NCBI RefSeq assembly: GCF_000252445.1
Contig: NC_017790.1
Span: forward strand, 1,346,501-1,410,500
Reading direction: 5' to 3'
Source of the DNA: Deinococcus gobiensis I-0
GTDB taxonomy: Bacteria > Deinococcota > Deinococci > Deinococcales > Deinococcaceae
DNA length: 64,000 nucleotides
In this document: one piece after another, positions 10,308-33,737 of the stretch
Layout: every line of letters begins with the position of its first letter
Numbering within the stretch: the first letter of the stretch is position 1
Notes under the pieces: generated by a model
The model's database searches: none
Seen by the model: the letters and a program-made list of their open reading frames with translations, nothing else
What the model was told of the DNA's origin: nothing
Position numbers and translations under genes: made by a program

Positions 10308-11177
10308 TCAGGTCGGGTCCGGCTCGAAGCCCGGCAGCCGCTCCAGGTCCAGGTGCTGCTCGCCGGCCGCGCGCAGCAGGTCCAGGTCCACGCGCTGACG
10401 GCGCCGGGCCGCCAGGGAGGCGAAGGCCCCGGGGGTCAGGCTGGACAGGGCCCGGAATTCCTTGATGAGGTGCGCCTGATCGAAAAAGCCCAGCTCGAAG
10501 GTGAGGTCGGCCATCGGCACCGCCGGGTCGCTGCGGATGCGGGTGTTCGCCTCGTCGAAGCGCACCACGCGGGCCAGGGTCTTGGCGCCGACCCCGACCT
10601 CGCGGGCGAACTGACGCTCCAGTGTCCGGGGGCTGACGCCGAGTTCCTCGGCCAGGTCGGCCACCCGCGCCGCGCCGAAAGACCCGTAGATCCGCTGGGC
10701 GGCCAGGACCCCTGTGCCCGGGCCGTCCCGCAGGTGGCCCAGCGCCAGCAGATGCCCTTCGAGCGCCTCGCGGGCCGCTGTCCACTCGCCGCTCCGCACG
10801 AGCCCCACCACCTCGCGCCCCCAGGGGCTGGCGCTGAGGGCGGCGTCCAGGGCGTCCGGCGGCGTGTCGGCCGTCCAGCCCAGCAGCTGCCGGGCGGCCC
10901 AGGGATAGAGTTCGGCCACCAGCATGCGCAGCCGGCCCTGGCCCACCGTGCGGTGCGGTTGCCGGATGAACGGAGTCAGCACGACCGGCGGCAGGGGCCG
11001 CAGTTCGGTCAGGCTCGGCCCCAGCCGCAGCGTCTCGGCCGAGAACATCAGGCGCAGGGTGCGCTCCGGCAGGCTGTAGTTCTGCTCGGGCCACGCCAGC
11101 TGCGCGTCTTCGAGTTCCCAGAAGCCCTGCACCAGCCCGCGCAGGCGCGTGTCGGGACCATGATGCCGGAATCGCAC
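10308..11177 (-). CDS. AraC-family transcriptional regulator
   Basis: 289 residues from the GTG chosen at 11177. The C-terminal part (about 190-275) is a double helix-turn-helix AraC DNA-binding domain: VADLAEELGVSPRTLERQFAREVG, then MADLTFELGFFDQAHLIKEFRALSSLTPGAF. The N-terminal part (GLVQGFWELE onward) resembles the DUF6597 sensor domain often paired with this HTH. Longer readings to ATG 11342 are possible, but that extra stretch is basic, Cys-containing and lies in the nuo upstream region, so I rejected it. GTG 11177 has GGAG only two bases away and CACACT six bases away, so the start remains uncertain. Confidence 0.85.
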   Translation of the reverse strand: MRFRHHGPDTRLRGLVQGFWELEDAQLAWPEQNYSLPERTLRLMFSAETLRLGPSLTELRPLPPVVLTPFIRQPHRTVGQGRLRMLVAELYPWAARQLLGWTADTPPDALDAALSASPWGREVVGLVRSGEWTAAREALEGHLLALGHLRDGPGTGVLAAQRIYGSFGAARVADLAEELGVSPRTLERQFAREVGVGAKTLARVVRFDEANTRIRSDPAVPMADLTFELGFFDQAHLIKEFRALSSLTPGAFASLAARRRQRVDLDLLRAAGEQHLDLERLPGFEPDPT

Positions 11178-11443
11178 CGCTCCAGTGTGAGGCAGGGCGG
11201 CGACGGCGTGGCCGGGCGGGAAAAACAGGTCGCCCGCTGACCGGCGGCGCAGGTCCGCAGGGCGGGAGGACGGCCGCCGTGACCCGCCGCAGAGCGCCGC
11301 CCCCACGCGCCTTTTTGTGCTAGAACAACCGCGTACCATCAACTCAAGCAGCCCATTCGCCGCTCTCTTTTTTCACTTAGCTCGTGCCGTTTTTCACGAG
11401 AGATGTGTCTCTGCGGGGTCGTTCCGCCGAAGGAGGAAGCCGT
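11178..11443 (+). promoter_or_regulatory. nuo operon upstream region and leader
   Basis: 266 bp between the divergent AraC-type gene and nuoA. An extended -10-like TGCTAGAAC is at 11318-11326 without a clear -35. The transcribed part would hold a CTCGTG/CACGAG hairpin (11381-11386 with 11395-11400, loop of eight) and a strong AAGGAGG ribosome binding site at 11430-11436. No other gene is evident. Confidence 0.4.
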
Positions 11444-11803
11444 ATCGAATACGCGAATTTCGTCATCATGCTGCTGCTGGCCCTGGGCATCGGGGTGCTG
11501 GCGGTGATCGTGAGCGCCGTGCTGGGACCGAAGAAGGCGACGCGCGTCAAGCTCATGGCCTACGAAAGCGGCAACGACCCCGAGCGCGGCGGTGTGGGGA
11601 CCGGGCAGCGCTTTCCGGTGCATTTCTATCTCGTGGCGATGCTGTTCATCGTCTTCGACATCGAGACGGCGTTCTTCTACCCCCTGGCGGTGGCGTACCA
11701 GAAGCTCATCCCCTTCGCCTTCTTCGAGGCGCTGACCTTCGTGCTGCTGCTGCTGGTGGGCTACGTGTACGTGCTGAAAAAGCGGGTGCTGGAATGGGCC
11801 TGA
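11444..11803 (+). CDS. nuoA: NADH-quinone oxidoreductase subunit A (apparent AUC start)
   Basis: Small membrane subunit of complex I with three membrane segments. The core YESGNDPERGG...RFPVHFYLVAMLFIVFDIETAFFYPLAV is diagnostic. Start choice is unusual: AAGGAGG at 11430-11436 lies seven bases before in-frame ATC 11444, and starting there gives 119 codons, the length known for Thermus Nqo7. The nearest ordinary in-frame start, GTG 11405, has no good ribosome binding site and would place the AAGGAGG inside the gene. Proteogenomics in Deinococcus deserti has reported non-canonical start codons, so I annotate ATC with moderate certainty. First gene of nuoA-N. Confidence 0.93.
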   Translation: MEYANFVIMLLLALGIGVLAVIVSAVLGPKKATRVKLMAYESGNDPERGGVGTGQRFPVHFYLVAMLFIVFDIETAFFYPLAVAYQKLIPFAFFEALTFVLLLLVGYVYVLKKRVLEWA

Positions 11804-11912
11804 GAGCGGGTCCTGCCAGGCCGGTTGATCAAGTGGGGCGAGGGGCCGCCCCCGGGTCCAGCGCCACCCCAGCCGCGTTTCCCCTCACCCTCCCCGCCCC
11901 AGAGGTGTTCCC

Positions 11913-12449
11913 ATGCCACTGAAGGAACTGTTCGACCGCGACTGGCAGGAGCTGGAATCCGAGGGCATCCTCTTTTCCAGCCTGGAAAAACTGGTGGCCT
12001 GGGGCCGCAGCAACAGCATGTGGCCGGCGACCTTCGGGCTGGCGTGCTGCGCCATCGAGATGATGAGCAGCACCAACGGGCGCAACGACCTGGCGCGCTT
12101 CGGCTCGGAAGTCTTCCGCGCCTCGCCCCGACAGGCCGACGTGATGATCGTGGCGGGGCGCCTGAGCAAGAAGATGGCCCCGGTCATGCGCCGCGTGTAC
12201 GACCAGATGCCCGATCCCAAATGGGTGATCTCGATGGGCGCCTGCGCGAGTTCGGGCGGCATGTTCAACAACTACGCCATCGTCCAGAACGTCGATCAGG
12301 TCGTGCCGGTGGACATCTTCGTGCCCGGCTGCCCGCCCCGCCCCGAGGCGCTCATCTACGCCGTCATGCAGCTCCAGAAGAAGGTGCGCGGCGAGGCCTT
12401 CGACAGCCTGGGGCACCAGCTTCCGATGGTGGACGCATGGACGCGCTAG
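11913..12449 (+). CDS. nuoB: NADH-quinone oxidoreductase subunit B
   Basis: 178-residue peripheral-arm subunit that holds the terminal Fe-S cluster N2 next to the quinone site. The cluster ligands are visible: the tandem pair in [18 protein letters not shown] and [17 protein letters not shown] just before ATG serves as ribosome binding site. It ends inside the first codons of nuoC (13-base overlap). Confidence 0.97.
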   Translation: MPLKELFDRDWQELESEGILFSSLEKLVAWGRSNSMWPATFGLACCAIEMMSSTNGRNDLARFGSEVFRASPRQADVMIVAGRLSKKMAPVMRRVYDQMPDPKWVISMGACASSGGMFNNYAIVQNVDQVVPVDIFVPGCPPRPEALIYAVMQLQKKVRGEAFDSLGHQLPMVDAWTR

Positions 12450-13041
12450 CGGCGGAGCGCGACCTCGGGCCGCTGCTGGCCGAACTGGGCCTGACCCGCG
12501 ACGACTCGCGCGAGGCGACAGTGGTCGTCGAGGCGGCCGAGCTGCGCGCGGTGGCCCGGCAACTCGGCGAGCGCGGTTTCATGCTCATGGACACGGTGGG
12601 CCTCGACTACCTGCGCTACCCCGAGGCCCGCCCGGCGCGCTTTGCCGTGCTGCACAACCTCTACCACCCGCGCGACCACCGCCGGCTGTTCCTGCGGGTG
12701 TGGCTCGAAGACGGCGAAACGCTCGACAGCCTGTACCCGGTGTGGCGCGCCGCCAACTATCTGGAGCGCGAGGTGTACGACCTGCTGGGCATCGAGTTCG
12801 TGGGGCACCCCGACCTGCGCAAGGTGCTGACGCCCGACGACCTCGAAGGCCACCCGCTGCGCAAGGACTTCCCGCTGGGCGAGACGCCGACCCTGTTCCG
12901 CGAGGGGCGCTTTCTGGACCCGGCCGCCTTCCGCGCGGGCCTGAACGGGCAGGACAGCGGCCTGAGCGGCTGGCGCGGCAGCCTGCGCCGGGGGGCCACG
13001 CGCGACCTCGAACCCCCCGTGATGCCGGAAGGAGGGCCGAA

Positions 13042-13045
<4 letters not shown>
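12437..13045 (+). CDS. nuoC: NADH-quinone oxidoreductase subunit C
   Basis: 202 residues. The 30-kDa subunit signature is present: [43 protein letters not shown]. The first 40 residues are variable. ATG 12437 lies inside the end of nuoB and the stop overlaps nuoD as ATGA, so it is translationally coupled on both sides. Not fused to nuoD, unlike in enterobacteria. Confidence 0.96.
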
Positions 13046-14340
<1,295 letters not shown>

Positions 14341-14356
14341 ACAAGGAGAACGCCTC

Positions 14357-16314
<1,958 letters not shown>

Positions 16315-16455
16315 GCGGTTGCGGCGAGGGGGTGGCTGCCGGTGGTCGGTGGGGGGACTCGTCTGCCCCTGGCCGCCGACGGGTGTTCCCTCAAGCCTCG
16401 GCCGACTCTAATTCCATGACCCACGGCCGACTTCCCACTCCCCCGGAGGCCCTCA
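16315..16455 (+). promoter_or_regulatory. nuoF-nuoG gap with possible internal promoter
   Basis: TCTAAT at 16407-16412 resembles a -10 box; no convincing -35. ATG 16416 opens a 18-codon frame that runs over the nuoG ribosome binding site (GGAGG, 16445-16449) and its GTG start to stop at 16472. This could be chance or a small control element. Confidence 0.25.
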
Positions 16456-19802
<3,347 letters not shown>

Positions 19803-19835
19803 TGTCCGGCTTTTTCCCCCTAAGGAGGCTCTGAC

Positions 19836-20386
19836 GTGGGTGTTCTCGATATCGCCAAGGGCATGGGCCTGACCCTGGGCAAGCTGTTTTCCCGCCCCGT
19901 GACCGTGAGTTACCCCGAGCAGCGCGCTACCCTCCAGCCGCGCTTCCGGGGGCGGCACATCCTGACCCGCCACCCGAGCATGGTGCCCGGCGAACCCGGC
20001 CTGGAAAAGTGCATCGGCTGTTCGCTGTGCGCCGCCGCCTGCCCCGCCTACGCGATCTACGTGGAGGCCGCCGAGAACGACCCGGCCCACCCCCACAGCC
20101 CCGGCGAGCGCTACGCCAGGGTGTACGAGATCAACATGTTGCGCTGCATCTTCTGCGGCATGTGCGAGGAGGCCTGCCCGACTGGCGCGGTCGTGATGGG
20201 CAACGAGTTCGAGATGGCCGACTACCGCTACCGCGACTTCGTGTACGGCAAGGACGACATGCTCGTGGGCGTACAGGGCAGCGTTCCGCAGCGCCGCGAG
20301 GCCGCCCGTAAGGGGCAGCCGGTGCGCGTGGGCTTCACGGTCGAGGGTGGCCCCCGCCCCGAGCTGGAGGGGGTGAAGTACCCGTC

Positions 20387-20390
<4 letters not shown>
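19836..20390 (+). CDS. nuoI: NADH-quinone oxidoreductase subunit I
   Basis: 184 residues; ferredoxin-like subunit with two 4Fe-4S clusters (N6a, N6b) from [12 protein letters not shown] and [15 protein letters not shown] 19836 has AAGGAGG seven bases upstream. That ribosome binding site lies inside an 10-codon frame (19802-19834) that starts on the last base of the nuoH stop. Overlaps nuoJ by ATGA. Confidence 0.97.
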
Positions 20391-20952
<562 letters not shown>

Positions 20953-20953
<1 letters not shown>

Positions 20954-21255
20954 TGGTCCCGACGACGTATTACCTCGCCCTCTCGGGCATCCTGTTCGCC
21001 CTGGGCATGATCGGCGTGCTGACCCGGCGCACGGCCATCATGGTCTTCCTGAGCGTGGAACTCATGCTGAACGCCGCGAACCTCTCGCTGGTGGCCTTCG
21101 CGCGGGCCTGGGGCGACCTGACCGGGCAGACGGCCGTGTTCATCGTGATGACCCTGGCCGCCGCCGAGGTCGCCATCGGTCTGGCGATCATCGTCTCCAT
21201 CTTCCGCCGCCGCGAGACCACCAACGTGGACGAGCTGGCCGCCCTGAAAGGCTGA
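20953..21255 (+). CDS. nuoK: NADH-quinone oxidoreductase subunit K
   Basis: 100 residues, three membrane segments, with the two conserved membrane glutamates in [11 protein letters not shown] and [11 protein letters not shown] that take part in proton transfer. Shares a base with the nuoJ stop (TGATG). Confidence 0.97.
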
Positions 21256-21264
21256 GGTGGCCCC

Positions 21265-23223
<1,959 letters not shown>

Positions 23224-23251
23224 CCGTGCGGCCCGCCCACAGGAGCGTCCC

Positions 23252-26124
<2,873 letters not shown>

Positions 26125-26141
26125 AGGCGGGGCCAGGGGAG

Positions 26142-26177
26142 GGCGGGCGGCGCCGGAAAGGAACGGCGCCGCCCGCC
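26142..26177 (+). terminator. nuo operon terminator
   Basis: GGCGGGCGGCGCC (26142-26154) and GGCGCCGCCCGCC (26165-26177) pair over 13 bp with a 10-base loop, 18 bases after the nuoN stop, followed by TCTTGCC. Confidence 0.85.
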
Positions 26178-26330
26178 TCTTGCCTCATCGAAACTGCAAA
26201 TGATGCCAGTGCATTGCCGGAGGCATTCGAGCGGTGCGGGCAGGCGTCCCCGGGGGCGTCCGTTCTGCCCAAGGCGCGATGGGAAGAAGAGACGGAATGG
26301 CGGCGATGGATACTCCTCTCGGTGGATTGT

Positions 26331-26366
26331 CTGAGACGAGTCGGAATCAGAGCAATCTCGTCTCAG
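26331..26366 (-). terminator. Hairpin at the end of the CHASE2-GGDEF gene
   Basis: CTGAGACGAG (26331-26340) and CTCGTCTCAG (26357-26366) form a perfect 10-bp stem with a 16-base loop. The right arm contains the TGA stop of the minus-strand gene. The 150 bp between this and the nuo terminator is less GC-rich than its surroundings and holds no gene I can support. Confidence 0.55.
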
Positions 26367-27853
26367 TCGCGGGCGCCGGTCTGGCCGCGCCGGTACTTCA
26401 TGCGGTAGCGGCTGCGGCTGGCGGCCTCGATCAGTTCGCCCGGCGTCAGGATGTCGTCGGAGGTCGAGGCGGCCCCGATGTTGGCCCGCACCCGCAGGTC
26501 GTGGACGCGCAGGTCGCCCAGGTTGCGCTGGAAATGTTCGGTGAGGGCCGGAAGCTCCTGCGGGCCGACCTGATCGAGCAGCACCGCGAATTCGTCCGGT
26601 CCCCAGCGGAACACCACGTCGCCCCGGCGGCGCAACTTCTGGAGCCGCCCGGCGAGGTCGCGCAGCAGCGCGTCGCCCGCGAGGTGTCCGTACTGCTTGT
26701 TGACCTGTCGCAGCCCGTCGAGGTCGATGAGCATCAGGCTCATGGGCCGTTCCTGGCGGCTGTGCCAGCGGTGCTCGACCGCCCGCGTGAAGGCCAGGCG
26801 GTTGCCCACGCCGGTCAGCACGTCCTGGGTGCCCAGCGAGCGCAGCTGCCACCAGCGCTCCAGGGCGACCAGCCCCACCCCGACCAGCGCCGCGAGCGAG
26901 AGGGACACCCCCGGCAGCAGGAAATTCACCAGCCAGCCCAGCACCGCGAGCAGCAGCGCGAGCGCGGCGGCCCCGAACCCCCACAGGCCGCGCAACCACA
27001 CGGTCGCGGCGGCCAGCAGCCCGCCCAGCACGGCCATCAGCCACAGGGGCGCGCGCACCAGCGGGGGAGAAAGCAGCGACGATACCGCGCGCGCCTGGAG
27101 GTACGTGCCCGCCACCATCAAACCGTCGATGTCCGGCGAGGTCAGGCCGCTGAACCCGCCGGCCGTCAGACCGATCAGCACGACCTTGCCCTGCAACTCC
27201 GCGAACCGCACATTGCCGTTCACCACGTCCCTGAACGAGCGGGTCACGGCGTCCAGCTCGTCCTGCGGCACGTAGCGCAGCAGCCGGGGCACGGTGTCGG
27301 CGGGCACGTCCGCGCCGGCCACCCGCGCGAGCTGCGCGGCGAAGCTCGGCACCAGCCTCCGGTCCCCGCCGGGGCCTTCGAGCGCGTAGAAGGGCTGGAC
27401 ACTGCGCGCCACCCCACCCGCCGAGCGGTTCAGGACACTGACGCCGGTGGGCGAGCGCCAGCCGGGCTGCGGGGCCTCGCCCCCCTCGCCGGGCGAGGTG
27501 GCCAGGACCAGATTGGGCGCGCTGAACAGGGGCGTCAGGGCCGCGTCGGCCGGCGAACTCACGCCCGAGAGCAGCACGTCCAGGCCCACGGCCCGCACGC
27601 CCGCGCTGTTCAGGGTGCGCAGGACCTGGGCGTACAGCTCGCGCGGCCAGATGTCGGGGCGGCCATAGTCGCGCAGGCTGGCGTCGTCGATGCCCACCAC
27701 CACCAGCGCCGGGTCGGGCCGGGAGGGGAGCGCCTGATTCAGCGTGTTTTCCAGCCGGGGGTTGACGGGAATGGCCAGCACCAGGGCCGCGCCGAGCCCG
27801 GCCGCCAGCGGCAGCGTCCAGCGGCGCAGCGAGCGCTCAGGGTAACGGAACAT
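26363..27853 (-). CDS. CHASE2-GGDEF membrane signalling protein with altered GGDEF motif
   Basis: 496 residues. Segments in order: a membrane helix near the N-terminus, an external CHASE2 sensor domain (about 40-265, with VVVGIDDASLRDYG and VVLIGLTAGGFSGLTSPDIDG), three membrane helices (about 275-345), and a GGDEF domain (about 350-480). The GGDEF domain keeps the metal-binding LMLIDLDGLRQVNKQYGH and an RxxD inhibitory-site pattern (RRGD) five residues before the signature, but the signature itself reads WGPDEF, Pro in place of the second Gly. Activity as a diguanylate cyclase is therefore uncertain; a c-di-GMP-binding role is possible. It overlaps the FecR-domain gene upstream by 17 bases, so the two are one operon. 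Confidence 0.88.
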   Translation of the reverse strand: MFRYPERSLRRWTLPLAAGLGAALVLAIPVNPRLENTLNQALPSRPDPALVVVGIDDASLRDYGRPDIWPRELYAQVLRTLNSAGVRAVGLDVLLSGVSSPADAALTPLFSAPNLVLATSPGEGGEAPQPGWRSPTGVSVLNRSAGGVARSVQPFYALEGPGGDRRLVPSFAAQLARVAGADVPADTVPRLLRYVPQDELDAVTRSFRDVVNGNVRFAELQGKVVLIGLTAGGFSGLTSPDIDGLMVAGTYLQARAVSSLLSPPLVRAPLWLMAVLGGLLAAATVWLRGLWGFGAAALALLLAVLGWLVNFLLPGVSLSLAALVGVGLVALERWWQLRSLGTQDVLTGVGNRLAFTRAVEHRWHSRQERPMSLMLIDLDGLRQVNKQYGHLAGDALLRDLAGRLQKLRRRGDVVFRWGPDEFAVLLDQVGPQELPALTEHFQRNLGDLRVHDLRVRANIGAASTSDDILTPGELIEAASRSRYRMKYRRGQTGARD

Positions 27854-29444
27854 CGGTCGCGTTTCCGGCGGCGTCGCGCAGGCTCAGGTGCAGGGGCGTG
27901 CCGGCGGGCGGCGCGGGCAGCAGCACCCGGAAACGGCCCTCGACGCGCCGGGTGACGGTCCGGGCCTGCGCGCCCTCGCCGAGCGTGGCCGTGAGGGTCA
28001 GGGCCGCGCCGGAGTTGTCGCTCGCCTGACCGCTGATCTCCAGGAGCTGCCCCGCCGTCCGGGCCTGGACCCCACTGGCCTGCGGGGGGCTGCGGTCGAG
28101 GCCCACGCGGGCCGACCAGACCCTGACCGCGCCGTAGCGCGAGGCCCGCACCCGCACGAGGTACTCGCCCTCGGGCAGGCCCGGCGCGCCGCGCACCACG
28201 AACTGGCCCTCGGCCGGCCCCGGCGTCACGCCCAGCGCCGTGACGCGGCCCCGGCGGTCGAGCACGGACGCGCTCAGGGTGCTCTGCGGGGTCGCCGTCA
28301 CCGTCAGGTCGATGGCCTTCAGGTGGCGTGCGGGCCGCGCCGCACTCAGGGTCAGGGGACGGGCCCGCTGGACGTCGAGGGCCTGGTTGAGCCGGTCGGT
28401 GGCGTCGAGTTGCAGCGCGCTGGGCGCGGCCTGGTCGCGGCGCTTCTGCTCCCCGCCGCTCAGGGCGAGGTCGCCGCTGCTGGGCAGGGCCACCTGACCC
28501 TCGAACACCTTGACCAGTCCGTCGGCGTCCACCCGGAAGACCGTGCCGCGCACCGACGTGCTGACCACCGGGGTCGAGAGGCGGTAGCCGCCCTGGCCCT
28601 TTTCCACGACGTTCCAGGCCACGCCGCGCGTGAGCTGCAGCGTCACTTCGCGCCCGCGCGAGGTCTTCTCGACCGCCAGCACCCCCAGTTCGCTCTGCTC
28701 GTTCAGGCGCAGGTAGCCGCCGCCGGTAAAGCCGATCTCGGCCCAGGCCCCGGCTCCGGTGCGCAGCGCCTCGCCGGGGCCCAGGTCGTCCTGCCGGGCG
28801 GCGGGGCGCAGGGTGCCGTCGCTGCGGCGCAGGTTCACGCTGCCCAGCAGGCCCTCGACCCGCGCGTCCCCGACGCCCACGAACTGCGCGTCGTACCAGG
28901 GGTCGCGTTCGGTGAAGGCCGTGATCTGCCCGCCCGTGAAGGAGAGCTGCTGGCCCTCGCGCACCGTGAAGGCGCGCCCCACACCCGACACCCGGACCGC
29001 GCCCTTCAGGACCGCGAGGCGCTGGGCGCTGCCGCCGGGCGTCAGGTCCACCCGCGCGCGGCCCGCGCCTTCGATCATGAGGTGTCGGCCCAGCACGAAG
29101 GCGGCCACCGGTCCCTGGAGCAGGAACTGGCCCTCCTGCAGGTCGGCCTCGCCGCTGTAGACCCGCAGGCGCGAGGCGCTGCCCACCACCACGCGTCCCG
29201 TGCCCCACGCCAGCGTGGCCCGGCCGGTGCCGGTGCGCAGGCCGGTGCTCAGCGCCGGGGCGCTCTGCGCCTGCCAGGTGGTGCCCGAGAGGACCTCTAC
29301 ACGGCCCGAAGCCTGCTGGACGCTCAGGCGGGGGGCCGGGGCCGCCAGTGGCGGGGCACTCTGGGCCTGCGCGGCCACCAGGACACCGCCGGCCACCAGC
29401 AGCGTCACACGGATCAACGGGGAGGTCAGGGCAGGCCGGCTCAC
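27837..29444 (-). CDS. FecR-domain secreted protein
   Basis: 535 residues from GTG 29444, with a signal peptide (hydrophobic stretch ending AAQAQSA). Two FecR-like beta domains can be seen: about 40-150 (VQQASGRVEVLSG) and about 195-330 (LGPGEALRTGAGAWAEIGF, then VVSTSVRGTVFRVD). The C-terminal 200 residues look like Ig-like or carboxypeptidase-regulatory beta domains. GTG is chosen over the upstream TTG 29474 because TACACT lies seven bases before it, between the two. FecR proteins with CHASE2 partners are common in bacteria, with the FecR part probably acting as the external arm of the sensor. Confidence 0.85.
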   Translation of the reverse strand: MSRPALTSPLIRVTLLVAGGVLVAAQAQSAPPLAAPAPRLSVQQASGRVEVLSGTTWQAQSAPALSTGLRTGTGRATLAWGTGRVVVGSASRLRVYSGEADLQEGQFLLQGPVAAFVLGRHLMIEGAGRARVDLTPGGSAQRLAVLKGAVRVSGVGRAFTVREGQQLSFTGGQITAFTERDPWYDAQFVGVGDARVEGLLGSVNLRRSDGTLRPAARQDDLGPGEALRTGAGAWAEIGFTGGGYLRLNEQSELGVLAVEKTSRGREVTLQLTRGVAWNVVEKGQGGYRLSTPVVSTSVRGTVFRVDADGLVKVFEGQVALPSSGDLALSGGEQKRRDQAAPSALQLDATDRLNQALDVQRARPLTLSAARPARHLKAIDLTVTATPQSTLSASVLDRRGRVTALGVTPGPAEGQFVVRGAPGLPEGEYLVRVRASRYGAVRVWSARVGLDRSPPQASGVQARTAGQLLEISGQASDNSGAALTLTATLGEGAQARTVTRRVEGRFRVLLPAPPAGTPLHLSLRDAAGNATDVPLP

Positions 29445-29573
29445 TGCCGCCAGTGTACGAGAAAAAAGCCTCAAACCGGCGGCTCTGTCTGATGATCATT
29501 GGGTCATTTGATGCGCGCTTCCGTACCGGAGCGCCGGGTGGGGGAAGGCCGGGCAGGGAAGGGCGCAGGCCGG

Positions 29574-29579
29574 TATACT
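29574..29579 (+). promoter_or_regulatory. TATACT -10 box, leaderless promoter of the ABC-F gene
   Basis: TATACT ends seven bases before GTG 29587. A GTG start directly behind the box shows that leaderless genes here do not need ATG. Confidence 0.7.
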
Positions 29580-29586
29580 GCGGGGC

Positions 29587-31488
<1,902 letters not shown>

Positions 31489-31738
31489 GCCCAGGCGGAG
31501 GGGGACGCTCTCCGGAAGCGTGTCGCCGCGACGGCTCCGGCAATCCGGACTCAATCTCCCGGCCGGGCCAGACAGGTCCGGGCGAAGGTGACGGCCGGCG
31601 TGAGGGACTGGCCCCGGGCGTCTGCCCGCCCGGCCCGGTGCAGCGCCCGGGGGCCACGGACGTAGACCGTACGGCCCGCGCCCCGGCCCAGCCGCCTCGC
31701 TCCCAGTCCCAGGAGGTACCGGGCGTGGCCGTCCGGGT
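31489..31738. other. 250-bp intergenic stretch with an unassigned minus-strand open frame
   Basis: Between ABC-F (+) and TelA (-). On the minus strand a frame of 62 codons runs from CTG 31742, overlapping the TelA stop, to TGA 31551. Its third codon positions are mostly G/C and its second positions are the least GC, as in real genes here, but it has no ATG or GTG start and matches no family I know. I see no clear terminator. Confidence 0.3.
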
Positions 31739-32956
<1,218 letters not shown>

Positions 32957-33026
32957 GCCCTACAGTACGCCCCGACCCGGCCCGGAGTTGCATCGGCAAA
33001 AAGGCGCACTGGTCGGGGCGCGGGCC

Positions 33027-33635
33027 TCAGCGCAGGGTGACGCTCAGGCTGGCCGCCTCCGTGGTCACGCCGGCACCCCGGAATACGGCCCGCAGGGTAT
33101 AGGTGCCGGCGGGCAGGGGCTGACCCGCCGCGTCCCGGCCGTCCCAGCGCACCTTCTGGATCTCGGTCGTCTCGCCGGGGGCCGCGTCGGTCGTCACGAG
33201 TTGCAGGGTGCAGATGGCGTTCTGCGGGTTGGGGCGCACGGCCACGCCCGCTGCGTTCAGTACCTCGAAGCGCACGTCGCAGGCCCCGTGCTGCAGGCGG
33301 ATGGGCTGGGTGCCGGTGTTCGTCAGGACGAAGCTCCAGAGCGTCTCCTCGCCCCCCCGCACGGTAGCGGGGCCACGCAGGGCGACCGTGTGCGGCGCGG
33401 CGAGGAGCGGGCCGGCATTGTCGGTGCCGGGAACGGGCAGGGTGGTCGTGCCGGGGACGGCCGGGGTCGGCGCGGGGCTGGGGACGGCCGGGGTCGTGGG
33501 CGCTCCCGCCCCTGCACTGGCCCCCGGCGGCAGGGCCGGGATGCTGAAGATGGTGACGGCCGGGGCGGTCTGTGCGGAGGCCACCGGAGCCAGGACGCCG
33601 AGGGCCAGAACCGCGCGCAGGAACTTGGAGGTCAT
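33027..33635 (-). CDS. Secreted BsuPI-domain protein
   Basis: 202 residues. Signal peptide (FLRAVLALGVLAPVASAQT), then a 60-residue Pro/Ala/Gly/Thr linker, then a beta-sandwich domain like the intracellular proteinase inhibitor BsuPI: ETLWSFVLTNTGTQPIRLQHGACDVRFEVLNAAG and KVRWDGRDAAGQPLPAGTYTLRA. Two Cys (in GACDV and NAICTL) may form a disulfide. In many bacteria this domain is a general extracellular module, so inhibitor activity is not assured. Confidence 0.8.
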   Translation of the reverse strand: MTSKFLRAVLALGVLAPVASAQTAPAVTIFSIPALPPGASAGAGAPTTPAVPSPAPTPAVPGTTTLPVPGTDNAGPLLAAPHTVALRGPATVRGGEETLWSFVLTNTGTQPIRLQHGACDVRFEVLNAAGVAVRPNPQNAICTLQLVTTDAAPGETTEIQKVRWDGRDAAGQPLPAGTYTLRAVFRGAGVTTEAASLSVTLR

Positions 33636-33737
33636 ACCTCTACCCTGACGTCCCGGAGCTGACGGGCGGTGAGCAGGCCCTGAGCGTACGGTCAGGACCG
33701 GTCAGCTCCCGGACAGGTCCGGTCTCGGCGCCGGTTC

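Noticed and set aside
11178..11342. Longer AraC-type protein reaching ATG 11342
   Set aside because: The extra residues are basic and Cys-containing without family similarity, and the region holds the nuo promoter signals.
26178..26330. Remnant gene or mobile-element scar between nuoN and the CHASE2 gene
   Set aside because: Slightly lower GC but no terminal repeats, no target duplication and no recognisable protein fragment in any frame.
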